Shown here: positions 54,101 to 59,901 of the stretch, one piece after another | How the letters are laid out: every line of letters starts with the position of its first letter | Position numbering within the stretch: the first letter of the stretch is position 1 | Assembly (NCBI GenBank): GCA_946614295.1 | Contig: CAMOGT010000001.1 | Location: 1-64,000 of the forward strand | Length of the DNA: 64,000 nt | Reading direction: 5' to 3' | From: an uncultured Bacteroidales bacterium | GTDB taxonomy: Bacteria > Bacteroidota > Bacteroidia > Bacteroidales > Paludibacteraceae | Position numbers and translations under genes: made by a program | The notes under the pieces: model-generated | Told to the model about the DNA's origin: nothing | Seen by the model: only the letters and a program-made list of their open reading frames with translations | Databases searched by the model: none

Positions 54101-55753
54101 GTCGCAACCCGTTGAACTCAAATAGTGGAACTCATGGTATGAACCGGGAGTGGTGAACTCAAACTCGCGATAGGTAGCCGGGAATGCCGTGAAGGCAATG
54201 CGCTCAGTAGCCGAATAAACAGGATGTACGGTCAGCTTCAGAATGTACAGAGAGTCTAATCCCTGTGCGCGATCGCCGTTGACGAAGGTCGAATCTACAT
54301 AGATGTTACTGTTGTAGTACTTGTTCCCGCGCCATTCATAATAGTTCCCCTCGCATATACTGATGATGTCGGTTTTCGTGTTCGTCACCGGTGCCGCTTC
54401 GCGCAGCCCCACGCCTAACGAATAGATACTATCGCATCCCAGTGCTGTCTGGTGCCGCTCATCGTACTGACCATCCGTCGTGATCGTTTGCCCGCGCCAG
54501 ATGATCATCTCGCCGGGAGTGATGGTCGTTGTGTCGTGGTGGTGGAAACTGATACCTTTTTGTAAGATAGTCTTCACGATGGAGTCACAACTGTACTGAA
54601 TCGAAGTGAGTGTATCGAACATAATAGCCGATTCCGAATACCTCGTGCCCTTCCATTCAATGCTTCCGCAGAAAGGAATAGTACGGCTGGACCGCAATAC
54701 CGGTTTTACCGTCAAAATCAGTTCGTAGATACTATCTTGACCTGTTTTGGTACGGTAGTTGTCAAAATAATGTATGGTTTGACCTATCCCAAGCCGGTTT
54801 AGTCCCTCGCGACCACGCCAACTGAAAGGCTCGTTCTCGCAGATGGTCTCTTCTTCGATGAAATGATATTTGGTCTCGTCTTTGCTCAGCACGAGTCGCC
54901 AGATGTCGTTACATCCGGTCGTTTCATTCCGCGTCGTATGCTCGTAGGTGCCCGGGGTGCTCAAGGTGTCCACCATCACCTCGCCGTTGGCGGTGTATTG
55001 CCAGTAGTACGGGTGCGTTCCGTCCAATAAACCGTTCTGCAGATGGAGCGTGGATGGATTCTTGGCAATCGTGATCCTATACGTCGTGTCGCATGTGTAG
55101 GGGTGATAGTATTCGCCGGCCTTGCCATACGAGACTCCGTCGAACACCACCTGCTCGCCCTCGCATATACGGAACAAAGTATCGACATAAGCCATCGTCT
55201 TAACCCTCAGATCCAGACGGTAGTACACTCGGTCGCCGTTCGGGCGAATACCCGGAAACGCATACTTGCCCGTTTGACTGTATGTCATTCCGTGCCATGT
55301 AATACTCTGGTACGGGCAGAGGGAGGCAACCGTGTCTATGGTATCGACATGGTACGTAGTTACGAGCAGACGGTAGATACTGTCGCAACCGCTTGTCAGG
55401 GCCTTGTAGGTCTTGTCATACGTACCTGCCTGGTTAATCGTCAGATCATTCCAGACGAACGACTCGCCTTCTGCCATCCGGCGTTCCTGAATGTCCAGGA
55501 ATGACGGATAGACATTCACCACATACACGTAGATACTGTCGGCAGTCGGATCGGCTACCTGCAGTGTGTCGTAAATAGTAGTGTCACGCGTTACTTTCAA
55601 TGTCCGTTTGTTCAGGCTCAGCTCCAGCTGGTCCTCCGGGCATATTTTGTAGTTCTTGACCTCGATAATGCCGTTAGTACTAAAGCCGTTCACGGCTGCT
55701 GCTAAAAGCACCGCGCAGCTCAACGCTCTAAATATATATTTTTTCATATTCAT
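42134..55753 (-). CDS. Giant secreted repeat protein with type IX secretion sorting domain (4539 aa)
   Basis: 4539 aa. Signal peptide at residues 1-22 (MKKYIFRALSCAVLLAAAVNG). The body is a long chain of beta-rich units of roughly 60-85 aa. Typical units begin with a Cys-Glu-Gly-like start and W-x-G, then an aromatic/Gly-Tyr middle, and end in GCDSI-x-x-L-x-L-x-V; I count about 37 CDS cores. Units are organised in nested blocks (see repeat entries). The last 80 residues (IYSSTGMLIGSGIM, SGVYFIRTKR) look like a type A T9SS C-terminal domain. Likely a cell-surface adhesin or structural fibre; no enzymatic motif is seen. It follows an outer-membrane barrel gene on the same strand. Confidence 0.85.
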   Translation of the reverse strand: MNMKKYIFRALSCAVLLAAAVNGFSTNGIIEVKNYKICPEDQLELSLNKRTLKVTRDTTIYDTLQVADPTADSIYVYVVNVYPSFLDIQERRMAEGESFVWNDLTINQAGTYDKTYKALTSGCDSIYRLLVTTYHVDTIDTVASLCPYQSITWHGMTYSQTGKYAFPGIRPNGDRVYYRLDLRVKTMAYVDTLFRICEGEQVVFDGVSYGKAGEYYHPYTCDTTYRITIAKNPSTLHLQNGLLDGTHPYYWQYTANGEVMVDTLSTPGTYEHTTRNETTGCNDIWRLVLSKDETKYHFIEEETICENEPFSWRGREGLNRLGIGQTIHYFDNYRTKTGQDSIYELILTVKPVLRSSRTIPFCGSIEWKGTRYSESAIMFDTLTSIQYSCDSIVKTILQKGISFHHHDTTTITPGEMIIWRGQTITTDGQYDERHQTALGCDSIYSLGVGLREAAPVTNTKTDIISICEGNYYEWRGNKYYNSNIYVDSTFVNGDRAQGLDSLYILKLTVHPVYSATERIAFTAFPATYREFEFTTPGSYHEFHYLSSTGCDSVITVYADLEVIRNEETVTVCPSELPYRWRDHEFYESYRYVETEKDKNGNDSVQYILNLNVQNIPETRVTKTICRGGSYTFGDKVLTETGVYKHTFKDSGCDSVVILSLNVLSADTNIFVHHMDDGQSYTWNGTTYRETGTYYDYRTNRFGCDSINILQLTVNHVDTVDTTVVLCPNEIPFFWHGIRAAQTNDYTITERQQTGDYIYYRLHLTVKEMQYKDTTFTICGNEQKEFNGVTYTQSGLFYNHLSCDTIIRVRINRLPQQVHVTNASLGGNHGYTWTYWENGVKKTDTFTEAGTYEYENTNAETGCSELWRLILTKDETEYHFIETLTKCEGEPFSWHGLNNLTNQGIGTTSSYLVNYQTRTGHDSIYELLLTVNPIERTRQVIPFCESYTLNGKLYTESTTVTDTAYTGLGCYSITEYVLEKGASFSRHDTATIVPGETLYWHGQIITNTGLYTDSYTSILGCDSIYTLGVGMKEAAEQMQMRTWNESICEGDTLEWRNKKYYNTGTYVDTAFVGNTREVDSLYVLNLAVHPTYLIRERITFHTFPGTYRGHEFTAHGETDTIRYTTVNGCDSIYIVTAEHELTRTEENVTICTGDTYIWSWNGTTYSESGRYVVTVKDAAGNDSVEHILNLNVRYIPETFVTQTICQGGSYTFGDRLLTESGEYEYTFKSGTCDSLVHLSLNVVHADTNKLVHHMNPGDHFTWNNEVYRETGTYFYYGTNRFGCDSVAVLELTVNHVDTIDTTVVACQRELPIRWHGINASQSGEYSGIEQQANGSYNFYRLHLTVRPIVQIDTTFTICDDEQVIFNNKTYSESGRFFDYLSCDTIIEVNIYKHPQRIYETRAALGQDKYTWTYGPAGQQTTVEYSTPGTYEFEFPNAETGCSEIWRLILSQDMNEYHFTERLEICEGDEFSWHGMGNLSHQYIGEEHEYKAEYKTRNGKDSIYTLYLTVKPVQRTYRTITFCGETTYKGVTYTSNTIVRDTMIGANGCDSIILINFNKANSYFFSETKDLPQGKVFNWHGMDIYTDGVYRDEYQTQYGCDSIYELRVTIIPATPETNQYSEQWSICAGDTVLWRGKDLWRGGTYVDTVWTAGKEKVDSIFTLNLNVWPSYKDTIVRHLYNCNDGSAIQYNGKLYYDDDTIVTVFPTIHGCDSIEKVFMHFNTALFLSDTAKIADNKLPYEWRPNNDTTILVSATGTYQYTKPVPGGCNNTWELHLIVYPTFFYKDSVVLCENDLPYYWDKGPAEHAGDALSAAAGQTKLITYTYSSVVTGADSIYQLKMTVKERQYSIQQLYICNGDQETLSNGKTYNSNTMVPDSIYRDTVVIPSPTEGCDSIVYYEILVRPIQTSIKTEIMHLGDTIFWMGDTITKHETHTYTKDSTDEATGCKITNQLRVIAEYRDVKTTCALDTPYIWSYNNGKYYVTGLYTDTVRDAENFITEFHTLNLEVKIPVDTTIYLRGCLPAGVTFNDKTYLKSGIYRDTIICDTMYTIHVKVDTIHEINLADTICEEFLPYILGRQDPDTIWAEGIYHHTDTTACGCDSIVNLNLRIIPKLTKNDSTFVCEDRIMEQPVVLGDTVTPWFDFRNGGLFHGTWEGKWHGVSYTTDTIVWNCDSSYYHHIIVRPRQVQPAVDTFYLCKGDSVQLLWPYSDKWFKEPGLYKDTLQANSAFMDEKHGYVHNDRDYLCDSIIHWLVIYADTVHEERTAHIAMGDSLFFDNQWRYAAGDYDSIAQAVDTNSYGEHCKYVMTLHLYVDSTYHFRDTMEVCEFPGKEIHYIWSDGHERIYTMPKKDTALHVIDTLPTLLYRFDSIYDMYIDYRQKYFTQIYDTICEGDSVRFDIHNRNNTITQRFLSVDGVYYDTIPALNGCDSIIELYLKTRDSIPTTYISHMITDREIPYLWTHQWKEGGLPKDSTDTLRATGIYQFTMPSQYGCDSTIVLNFTVHQTHVFRDTIELCEWSNTTHTHVWSTGYQQKYTLPLDDDTLHYYDTLQTRILFDSIYDLYVRFHAHAITYIDTSLCHNQSIRFGLTKDNTYRVISKTGEYRDTLTRVANGCDSIIVLRLNVYPLYSHTYNHHISSVDTPYVWEHIDATGKIFPSDTLYAEGKYDYTFTNQHGCDSTDVLNLYVHQSYLYRDTVQICASETPYTWGNKKDIYTTGEYIQYFRTHDNMADSTHVRFVRVMPVKHDTIQAMICEGDSMRFGLTKSNLPRFIHMPGLYNDTLTTVHGCDSIITLTLNVFPRHFGDTTVHIADVDTPYVWKHVDAAGHIYNSDKLYAAGRYGFRFPSQYGCDSIDSLTLVVHPTYLYKDTISICTSETPYNWYNVDANGDSTLFRKAIYETGQYIKHLQTHDGYDSTYMRYIYVLPVKRTEIHDSICAGENNFYVFNGRKLTESGVFTDTLTAANGCDSIVKLNLTVNKPYYSFREEHIVEGQSVTAYGKTFTTDTVYTIKGLTPNGCDSTTVLKVVVHPMVDTIVTVCKSELPYIWINKWNGQITPLYTAGLYRNDTTFINGERMYYGLKLIVNNQVFDTIRHTMCEGSSYEFKGNTITKQGVYRDTLSAANGCDSIVTLILTVNKPFYNVIRETILEGHSYEFYGETCTTSGNYTHYSRTPEGCDSTTVLQLTVHPIVDTIITVCDADLPVIWHNRWNGNEEKFFSNGIYRNDTTINGEKRFYGIQVKVNNQVFDTIRVAICEGSSYQFAGDAKTTAGIYRDTLRAANGCDSIETLILTVNKPYYHYYVEHILEGQQVPFFDTLCTTTGTYTHYGRTPEGCDSTTVLQLVVHPMVDTVVTVCKTDLPYLWVNKWNGQITPLYTAGTYRNDTTYVNGERMFYGLQLLVTEPTDTTIYREICEGDLYNFNNRYLNTAGEYRDTIKNHNGCDSIVILHLNVLKKYYNSINRSIYEGDTVMFQGIPYSTAGIYPVRLSSSYGCDSIIELRLTVIRLFDDSVTVCANELPYRWTLPSDSTKQKTIYESGIYRDTVVNSEGVQSVIGLKVKVLPIAHAPEPIIARICEGDFYKFGDSLLTVQGTYYDTLTAANGCDSVVMLSLQVQPRVHQIDTRTIFEGDTVMFYDSICTTSGIYTHTVQNGKCPETYQLILRVLKEFHVDTTAYTCKNQLPFVWHGIEYNETGDYSLPTAWTDSSRVVTTLHLFVRDAFYGEKNISLCEGNMFIFRRDTFRTSAIFYDTIPSQHGCDSIIKYTLQVHPKYERWDTVHISDKDFYEFNGRQLTVPGDYEYTGKTSNDCDSSIFLHLEVHPSYLYTEFRDICAPDTIHWHGQVIHMDTAYKVSNTTTRYGKDTTYTYRDPYLTRYGFDSIYELRLAVHPSYYIYEQHLIKEGETTIIHGINVTETNKIYTDTLKTMYGCDSVYQIAVNTKRMMEIERKVTICDGEYYDLYGQKLTKKGNYTKMSPDGDTIMHIDLTVNPVSVEQKRIVITDEEVPYSYGGRLYYPELPVWVPASQSWDKDVKTTQYTNEFFNQYGCDSTLYLDFVVTTHYSDWNQIPLCSNETLIIDNDTITHAGYYTFVRRSTVTKRMDSLYRVEIYDAPKYEMPPIKRTICEGDTVHFYNRILAVEGDYQQKLKSVDGCDSIITMRLTVTPTIHKETSVRVYEKYLPYIWKEVVDGKVVERECYLSGDYVHSWQTGECINTSTLHLTMVQPVTEERIVCGDDSIKWRNDKWYSKEGFYYDTIRRPNTDTITDVYVLHLIKGQPTDINSVRVAEVEEEANMLDIYFSTDNGLYSMTKVNVLFKNGPSSAFTNLYNATTSKQGDEYVVSVPIPQYADTCYEGHHKYVKPGYYSVQVQLDNGACGRSESQTVEFLMRYPSWIIQQNWMDIVAPLNSDCNCGYEFSKVRWTDENDYPYVSQAAGYLHNNNLRVGNNVVMWATRKGESTEYPTYPLTIVQYTWQKYDNPIIVYPTQAPRHAPMVTIEAPQDGTYEIYSSTGMLIGSGIMSEGKTTLTLPATSGVYFIRTKRSNQAESHKVLIY
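45420..46843 (-). repeat. Super-repeat C: about 157-aa block, three copies
   Basis: Anchored on NKP-[FY]Y codons at 46835-46843, 46361-46369 and 45890-45898: steps of 474 and 471 bp (158 and 157 aa, residues about 2971, 3129, 3286). Each block contains three units: a HILEG/EGCDSTTVLQL unit, a DTI-V-T-VC unit ending NDTT, and a CEGSSY unit ending ANGCDSI. Confidence 0.85.
46960..48420 (-). repeat. Super-repeat B: about 173-185-aa block, three copies
   Basis: Anchored on the PY-[VL]W codons near 48396, 47841 and 47322 (steps of 555 and 519 bp). Each block contains a DTPYVW-type unit with GCDST/I, a YRDT-x-x-ICxSETPY unit, and an ICEGDS-x-RFGL unit with GCDSI. Confidence 0.7.
50600..55351 (-). 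repeat. Super-repeat A: about 580-aa block, three copies
   Basis: Anchored on the HVD codons at 55351, 53611 and 51874: steps of 1740 and 1737 bp (580 and 579 aa; residues 135, 715, 1294). Each block holds about 8-10 small units in the same order, including GCSEIWRLIL-type and ETGCNDIWRL-type units. The third copy is homologous for about 425 aa and then diverges near 50600. Confidence 0.9.
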
Positions 55754-55779
55754 AAACTTTCCAGAATGTGTCGGTATAA

Positions 55780-55812
55780 AATCGGACTAAAGTCGGATTA
55801 AAGTCGGACTAA
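55780..55812 (-). repeat. 11-bp tandem array before the giant gene
   Basis: Three units of AGTCGGACTAA (first AATCGGACTAA, second AGTCGGATTAA), on the plus-strand reading. It lies in the 76-bp gap between the outer-membrane gene and the giant gene; a different unit from the other 11-bp arrays but the same period. Confidence 0.85.
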
Positions 55813-55829
55813 AGTGCTGTACACTATTT

Positions 55830-56792
55830 TTAATTATAGCACATACAACCGTGGTGGAATCCGCGTCTCGCCGTGCGGCTGCCACCGATCATATAGGTCA
55901 ATTTGACGCCGGCGAAGAACGGTACCGTACGTGCCGGAGCACTCACTGTGTTTAGATACGGGTTGATCGTTGCCTCACGGGCGTTATTCGGGTTCGGCAC
56001 AACTGACCGGACGGTGAAATCATTGCCCTTAGCCAAATTGTTAAGTCCGTATTCAATGTAAAATGACAATTTCAGTACATGGCAGGTACTGCTGCTGAAA
56101 GGAGCTGAGGAGAGCAGGTCGTAACCTATCTCGCCAATCACACTTGCACCGATGTTCAGACGGTTGTTGTCGCTGTTCTCAAACGGATAGTCCGTATATC
56201 CGGCTTCCGGTTTGTTCTCAAAAGTGACGGCCAGATCATCGTTCGTCGCGCTCAGGTTATACGTGCCCGACACGCGCGTACGCGAAGAAATGGCATAACT
56301 CAGCTTGACGCCGGCTCCTACATGGAATCCATGCGTATAATAACCGAACAATACCGGTATATCCAGGAAATTCCATTCGATATTATCCGTCTGGTGTACT
56401 CGGTAGTGGAATGTTGTGGACCGGCCTTGTGTGTCGAAACCTTTGTACGGCCTCTGATCCGTTTCATTACGGGTGTTGTACTCGTCTATCACCAGACTCG
56501 AGCGGTGAAAACTCAATTGTACACCTAAGTTTGCCCAAAGACCGCTGTTCCGGTACTCGTAGCCTACACCGAAACCTCCGCCTATATTGCCGGCAGGCAT
56601 CACGCCCGCTGCGCGCGATGACAAAATAGAATAGCCCACATGACCGCTCACGTAGCCGAAATGATAATGGTCACCATTGGCCAATCCGCCTCGGCTTCGC
56701 TGACTCCATAAGGGTAGAGTGATTACTGACATAGCCAGAACCACCATGATCCGTGCCCGCCATGTTTTCTCCTGTGTGCGTGTGAATAACAT
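55830..56792 (-). CDS. Outer-membrane beta-barrel protein
   Basis: 320 aa. A signal peptide follows a charged start (RIMVVLAMSVITLPLWSQ, residues about 14-31). The body has many alternating aromatic/Gly strands ending in aromatic residues (FGYVSGHVGYSI, GFGVGYEYRN, LKLSFYIEYGL, FFAGVKLTYMIGG), consistent with a small outer-membrane barrel of the PorT/OMP_b-brl type. The last 13 residues (HHGCMCYN) contain two Cys. It is transcribed with the giant protein gene and may anchor or assist it; this is inferred from position. The start could be one of the internal Met residues. Confidence 0.75.
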   Translation of the reverse strand: MLFTRTQEKTWRARIMVVLAMSVITLPLWSQRSRGGLANGDHYHFGYVSGHVGYSILSSRAAGVMPAGNIGGGFGVGYEYRNSGLWANLGVQLSFHRSSLVIDEYNTRNETDQRPYKGFDTQGRSTTFHYRVHQTDNIEWNFLDIPVLFGYYTHGFHVGAGVKLSYAISSRTRVSGTYNLSATNDDLAVTFENKPEAGYTDYPFENSDNNRLNIGASVIGEIGYDLLSSAPFSSSTCHVLKLSFYIEYGLNNLAKGNDFTVRSVVPNPNNAREATINPYLNTVSAPARTVPFFAGVKLTYMIGGSRTARRGFHHGCMCYN

Positions 56793-56845
56793 ATGTGAAT
56801 AATGTATAAAATTTTATGTGGTAAAAAAATAGTCCAAATTGCGGC

Positions 56846-56877
56846 GCAAAGGTACAACAAATTTTTTACATGTGCAA
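56846..56877 (-). promoter_or_regulatory. Promoter of the outer-membrane/giant protein operon
   Basis: On the minus strand: TTG at 56877-56875, 20-nt spacer, TACCTTTGC at 56854-56846. The ATG at 56792 is about 50 nt downstream. Confidence 0.8.
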
Positions 56878-56930
56878 GCGCGCGCGCCTTTTTTTTATGA
56901 AAAAGTGTATTTTCGTGAGAAAAATCATCA

Positions 56931-56958
56931 ATTCTCAATTCTCAATTCTCAATTCTCA
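56931..56958 (+). repeat. Heptamer array in the ffh promoter region
   Basis: Four units of ATTCTCA, just upstream of the ffh -7 box; the position where the -33 TTG would be is inside the array. Confidence 0.9.
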
Positions 56959-56969
56959 ATTATTTTTCG

Positions 56970-56978
56970 TACCTTTGC
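56970..56978 (+). promoter_or_regulatory. Promoter (-7) of ffh
   Basis: TACCTTTGC at 56970-56978. The -33 position (about 56947-56949) falls in the heptamer array and reads TTC rather than TTG. The ATG is 25 nt downstream. Confidence 0.7.
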
Positions 56979-57002
56979 ACGCAAATTGTAAATTGGAGTA
57001 AA

Positions 57003-58307
57003 ATGTTTGATAATTTAAGTGAACGATTAGAACGCTCTTTTAAGATTCTCAAAGGCGAGGGGCGAATTACTGAAATTAACGTTGCGGAGACGGTCAAAGA
57101 TATCCGCAAAGCTTTGCTGGAAGCGGATGTAAACTACAAAACCGCCAAGCAGTTTACTGACCGCGTCAAAGAGAAAGCCATGGGCCAGAACGTCATCAAT
57201 GCGGTACGACCGGGGCAGTTGATGATCAAAATCACCCACGACGAGTTGGCGGAATTGATGGGTGGAGAGACGCAGGAGATCAATCTCAAAGGCTCTCCGG
57301 CAGTTATCCTCATGGCGGGTCTCCAGGGTTCAGGTAAAACCACTTTTGCCTCCAAACTGGCGAACTATCTCCAGACCAAAAAGAACAAGAAAGTGATGCT
57401 CGTCGCTTGTGACGTGTACCGTCCGGCGGCTATCGAGCAGTTGCGCGTGTTAGGCGAGCAAATTAATGCCAAAGTTTATACGGGCGAGAATGAGTCCAAC
57501 CCCGTCAAGAAGGCGCAGGACGCCATCGCTGAGGCTCGTAAGATGGGCTACGATGTAGTGATCGTCGATACAGCCGGTCGTCTGGCAGTCGATGAGCAGA
57601 TGATGGCGGAAATAGCGGCTATCAAGAGCGCTATACAGCCCTCTGAGACGCTCTTCGTGGTCGATGCCATGACCGGACAAGATGCCGTTAATACGGCGAA
57701 AGAGTTCAATGATCGTCTTGATTTCGACGGAGTTGTTCTGACCAAACTGGACGGCGATGCCCGGGGCGGTGCAGCGCTCTCTATCCGCACGGTGGTGGAT
57801 AAACCGATCAAGTTCATCGGTACCGGCGAGAAGATGGAGGCGCTTGACGTCTTCCACCCCGCGCGTATGGCGGACCGTATTCTGGGTATGGGTGACGTCG
57901 TCTCCCTCGTGGAGCGCGCGCAGGAGCAGTACGACGAGGCGGAAGCGCGGCGTATCAGCAAGAAGATTGCCAAAAACCAGTTCGATTTCAACGATTTCAT
58001 CGGGCAGCTCAATCAGATCAAGAAGATGGGTTCGATGAAAGACCTCATGGGCATGATCCCGGGGATGGACAAAGCGCTCAAAGGCGTGGAAGTCAGCGAC
58101 GATGCGTTCAAACCCATTGAAGCGATGATCAACTCCATGACACCTGCCGAACGTGCCAATCCATCGCTCCTTAACGGTAGCAGGAAGGCGCGTATCGCCA
58201 AGGGCGCAGGAGTGGATATAGTGGCTCTCAACCGCTTCCTCAAGCAGTTTGAGCAAACCTCCAAAATGATGCGCAAAGTACAGCAAATGAGCGGCAAAAG
58301 ACGTTAA
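57003..58307 (+). CDS. ffh: Signal recognition particle protein
   Basis: 434 aa. N domain, then G domain (GLQGSGKTTFASKLA near residue 105; DTAGRL; TKLDGDARGGAAL), then the Met-rich M domain (GMIPGMDKAL; MMRKVQQMSGKRR end). Targets membrane proteins co-translationally. Normal length. Its stop overlaps the next ATG (TAATG). Confidence 0.96.
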   Translation: MFDNLSERLERSFKILKGEGRITEINVAETVKDIRKALLEADVNYKTAKQFTDRVKEKAMGQNVINAVRPGQLMIKITHDELAELMGGETQEINLKGSPAVILMAGLQGSGKTTFASKLANYLQTKKNKKVMLVACDVYRPAAIEQLRVLGEQINAKVYTGENESNPVKKAQDAIAEARKMGYDVVIVDTAGRLAVDEQMMAEIAAIKSAIQPSETLFVVDAMTGQDAVNTAKEFNDRLDFDGVVLTKLDGDARGGAALSIRTVVDKPIKFIGTGEKMEALDVFHPARMADRILGMGDVVSLVERAQEQYDEAEARRISKKIAKNQFDFNDFIGQLNQIKKMGSMKDLMGMIPGMDKALKGVEVSDDAFKPIEAMINSMTPAERANPSLLNGSRKARIAKGAGVDIVALNRFLKQFEQTSKMMRKVQQMSGKRR

Positions 58308-58804
58308 TGAGCGAAGAGAAAATATATCAGCCCGGGTGGGGTGAGAAACCCAAACACCACCATCGTCGTGGCAGCAGCCGTTCCAATATGCGCGATAAAA
58401 ACATCGGCGGTGCGCTGCGGATGAGGGATAAGCAGGCTTATATAGGGCTTGTATTGGTCCTTGTCGGGGGAGCGGTCTTTGGATTGTATCTCCTTGTGCA
58501 CATGTTTGTTAAAGAGCTTCGGGCAATGCCTAACGATGATCCCGAGACGGAGATTGCAGTGGACGAACTCCGTATCCATAAGGTGGAGGAGCAAGATGCA
58601 CTCCTGCTCGGAGACAGTCTGGCGCGACACTATAACGTGGACTCACTGAAACGGCAGGTGCAGATAGAGACGCGCCCGGTGTACCGTCCGCCGCGCAAAA
58701 ACACGGAGTGGTACATCACCTCCCGTGAGTGGAAAGCGATTTGGAAGAACTACCGTATCTGGAAACGGATGAAAGAGAAAGACGAAGAGGAAAATAAACA
58801 ATGA
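58307..58804 (+). CDS. Small membrane protein of unknown function
   Basis: 165 aa. A basic, His-rich N-terminus (EKPKHHHRRGSS), one membrane helix at about residues 45-67 (IGLVLVLVGGAVFGLYLLVHMFV) and a charged, mostly helical C-terminal part outside the membrane. No family is recognised. Overlaps ffh and prfA by 1 and 4 bases, so it is translated with them. Confidence 0.75.
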   Translation: MSEEKIYQPGWGEKPKHHHRRGSSRSNMRDKNIGGALRMRDKQAYIGLVLVLVGGAVFGLYLLVHMFVKELRAMPNDDPETEIAVDELRIHKVEEQDALLLGDSLARHYNVDSLKRQVQIETRPVYRPPRKNTEWYITSREWKAIWKNYRIWKRMKEKDEEENKQ

Positions 58805-59901
58805 ACATACTCGACAAAATTGATGGTCTGGAGGCCAAGTTTCATGAGGTCTCTCTGCTGATTACCGATCCTTCGGTTATTGCCGATCAGGCGCGTTATG
58901 TGCGTCTCAACCGCGATTATCACGACTTGGAGCGTGTGCTCGAATGTGCGCACCGCTACAAGAAAGCCCTTAATGACCTTAAGGACGCCAAGGACCTTTT
59001 CTTCAATGAGACTGACGCTGACCTCCGCGAGATGGCGAAGGCAGAAATCGATGAACTCGAACCGCAGATACCGAAGCTGGAGGAAGAACTGAAACTTCAA
59101 CTCCTGCCCCAAGACCCCGAGGACGGCAAGAATGTCGTCATGGAGATACGCGGAGGCACGGGAGGGGACGAGGCGGCAATCTTCGCCGGAGACCTCTTCC
59201 GCATGTATACGAAATACTTCGAAATAAAGGGATTCAAATATTCCGTTTCGTCTTATACCGAAGGCGCTGCCGGAGGCTACAAGGAGATTATCTTCAATGT
59301 GACGGGTGAGAATGTCTATGGTACGCTCAAGTATGAGTCAGGTGTTCACCGCGTGCAGCGCGTACCGGTCACAGAGACCCAGGGACGCGTACACACCTCC
59401 GCCGCCACAGTGGCTGTATTGCCCGAAGCGGATGAGTTCGAGGTACATATCAACGAAGGCGAGATCAAGTGGGAGACTTTCCGTTCCGGCGGTGCCGGCG
59501 GACAGAACGTGAACAAGGTGGAGTCCGGCGTGCGGCTCCGTTACAACTGGCGGAACCCCAATACAGGCGAGGTGCAGGAGATACTCATCGAGTGTACCGA
59601 GACACGCGACCAGCCGAAAAACAAAGAGCGCGCGCTCTCACGTCTGCGCACGCAGATTTACGACAAAGAGCACCAGAAATACATTGACGACATAGCGGCG
59701 CGCCGTAAGACCATGGTCTCCACCGGTGACCGCTCCGCTAAGATCCGTACCTATAACTACCCGCAGGGACGAATCACCGACCATCGCATCGGATACACGG
59801 TTTATAACCTCGCAGCGTTCATGGACGGAGACATACAAGGCGTCATCGATGCGCTTCAGGTAGCCGAGAACGCCGAGCGCCTGAAGGAATCAGAACTGTA
59901 A
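58801..59901 (+). CDS. prfA: Peptide chain release factor 1
   Basis: 366 aa. The GGQ motif is in GGAGGQNVNKVESGV; RVPVTETQGRVHTSAATVAVLPE and DRSAKIRTYNYPQGRITDHRIG identify RF1. Ends translation at UAA/UAG. Normal length; ATG overlaps the previous stop (ATGA) and its own stop overlaps rsmE (TAATG). Confidence 0.95.
   Translation: MNILDKIDGLEAKFHEVSLLITDPSVIADQARYVRLNRDYHDLERVLECAHRYKKALNDLKDAKDLFFNETDADLREMAKAEIDELEPQIPKLEEELKLQLLPQDPEDGKNVVMEIRGGTGGDEAAIFAGDLFRMYTKYFEIKGFKYSVSSYTEGAAGGYKEIIFNVTGENVYGTLKYESGVHRVQRVPVTETQGRVHTSAATVAVLPEADEFEVHINEGEIKWETFRSGGAGGQNVNKVESGVRLRYNWRNPNTGEVQEILIECTETRDQPKNKERALSRLRTQIYDKEHQKYIDDIAARRKTMVSTGDRSAKIRTYNYPQGRITDHRIGYTVYNLAAFMDGDIQGVIDALQVAENAERLKESEL

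Noticed and set aside
42134..55753. A CRISPR array
   Set aside because: The periodic repeats are coding units of varying length and sequence within one open frame; there are no spacer/repeat alternations or cas genes.
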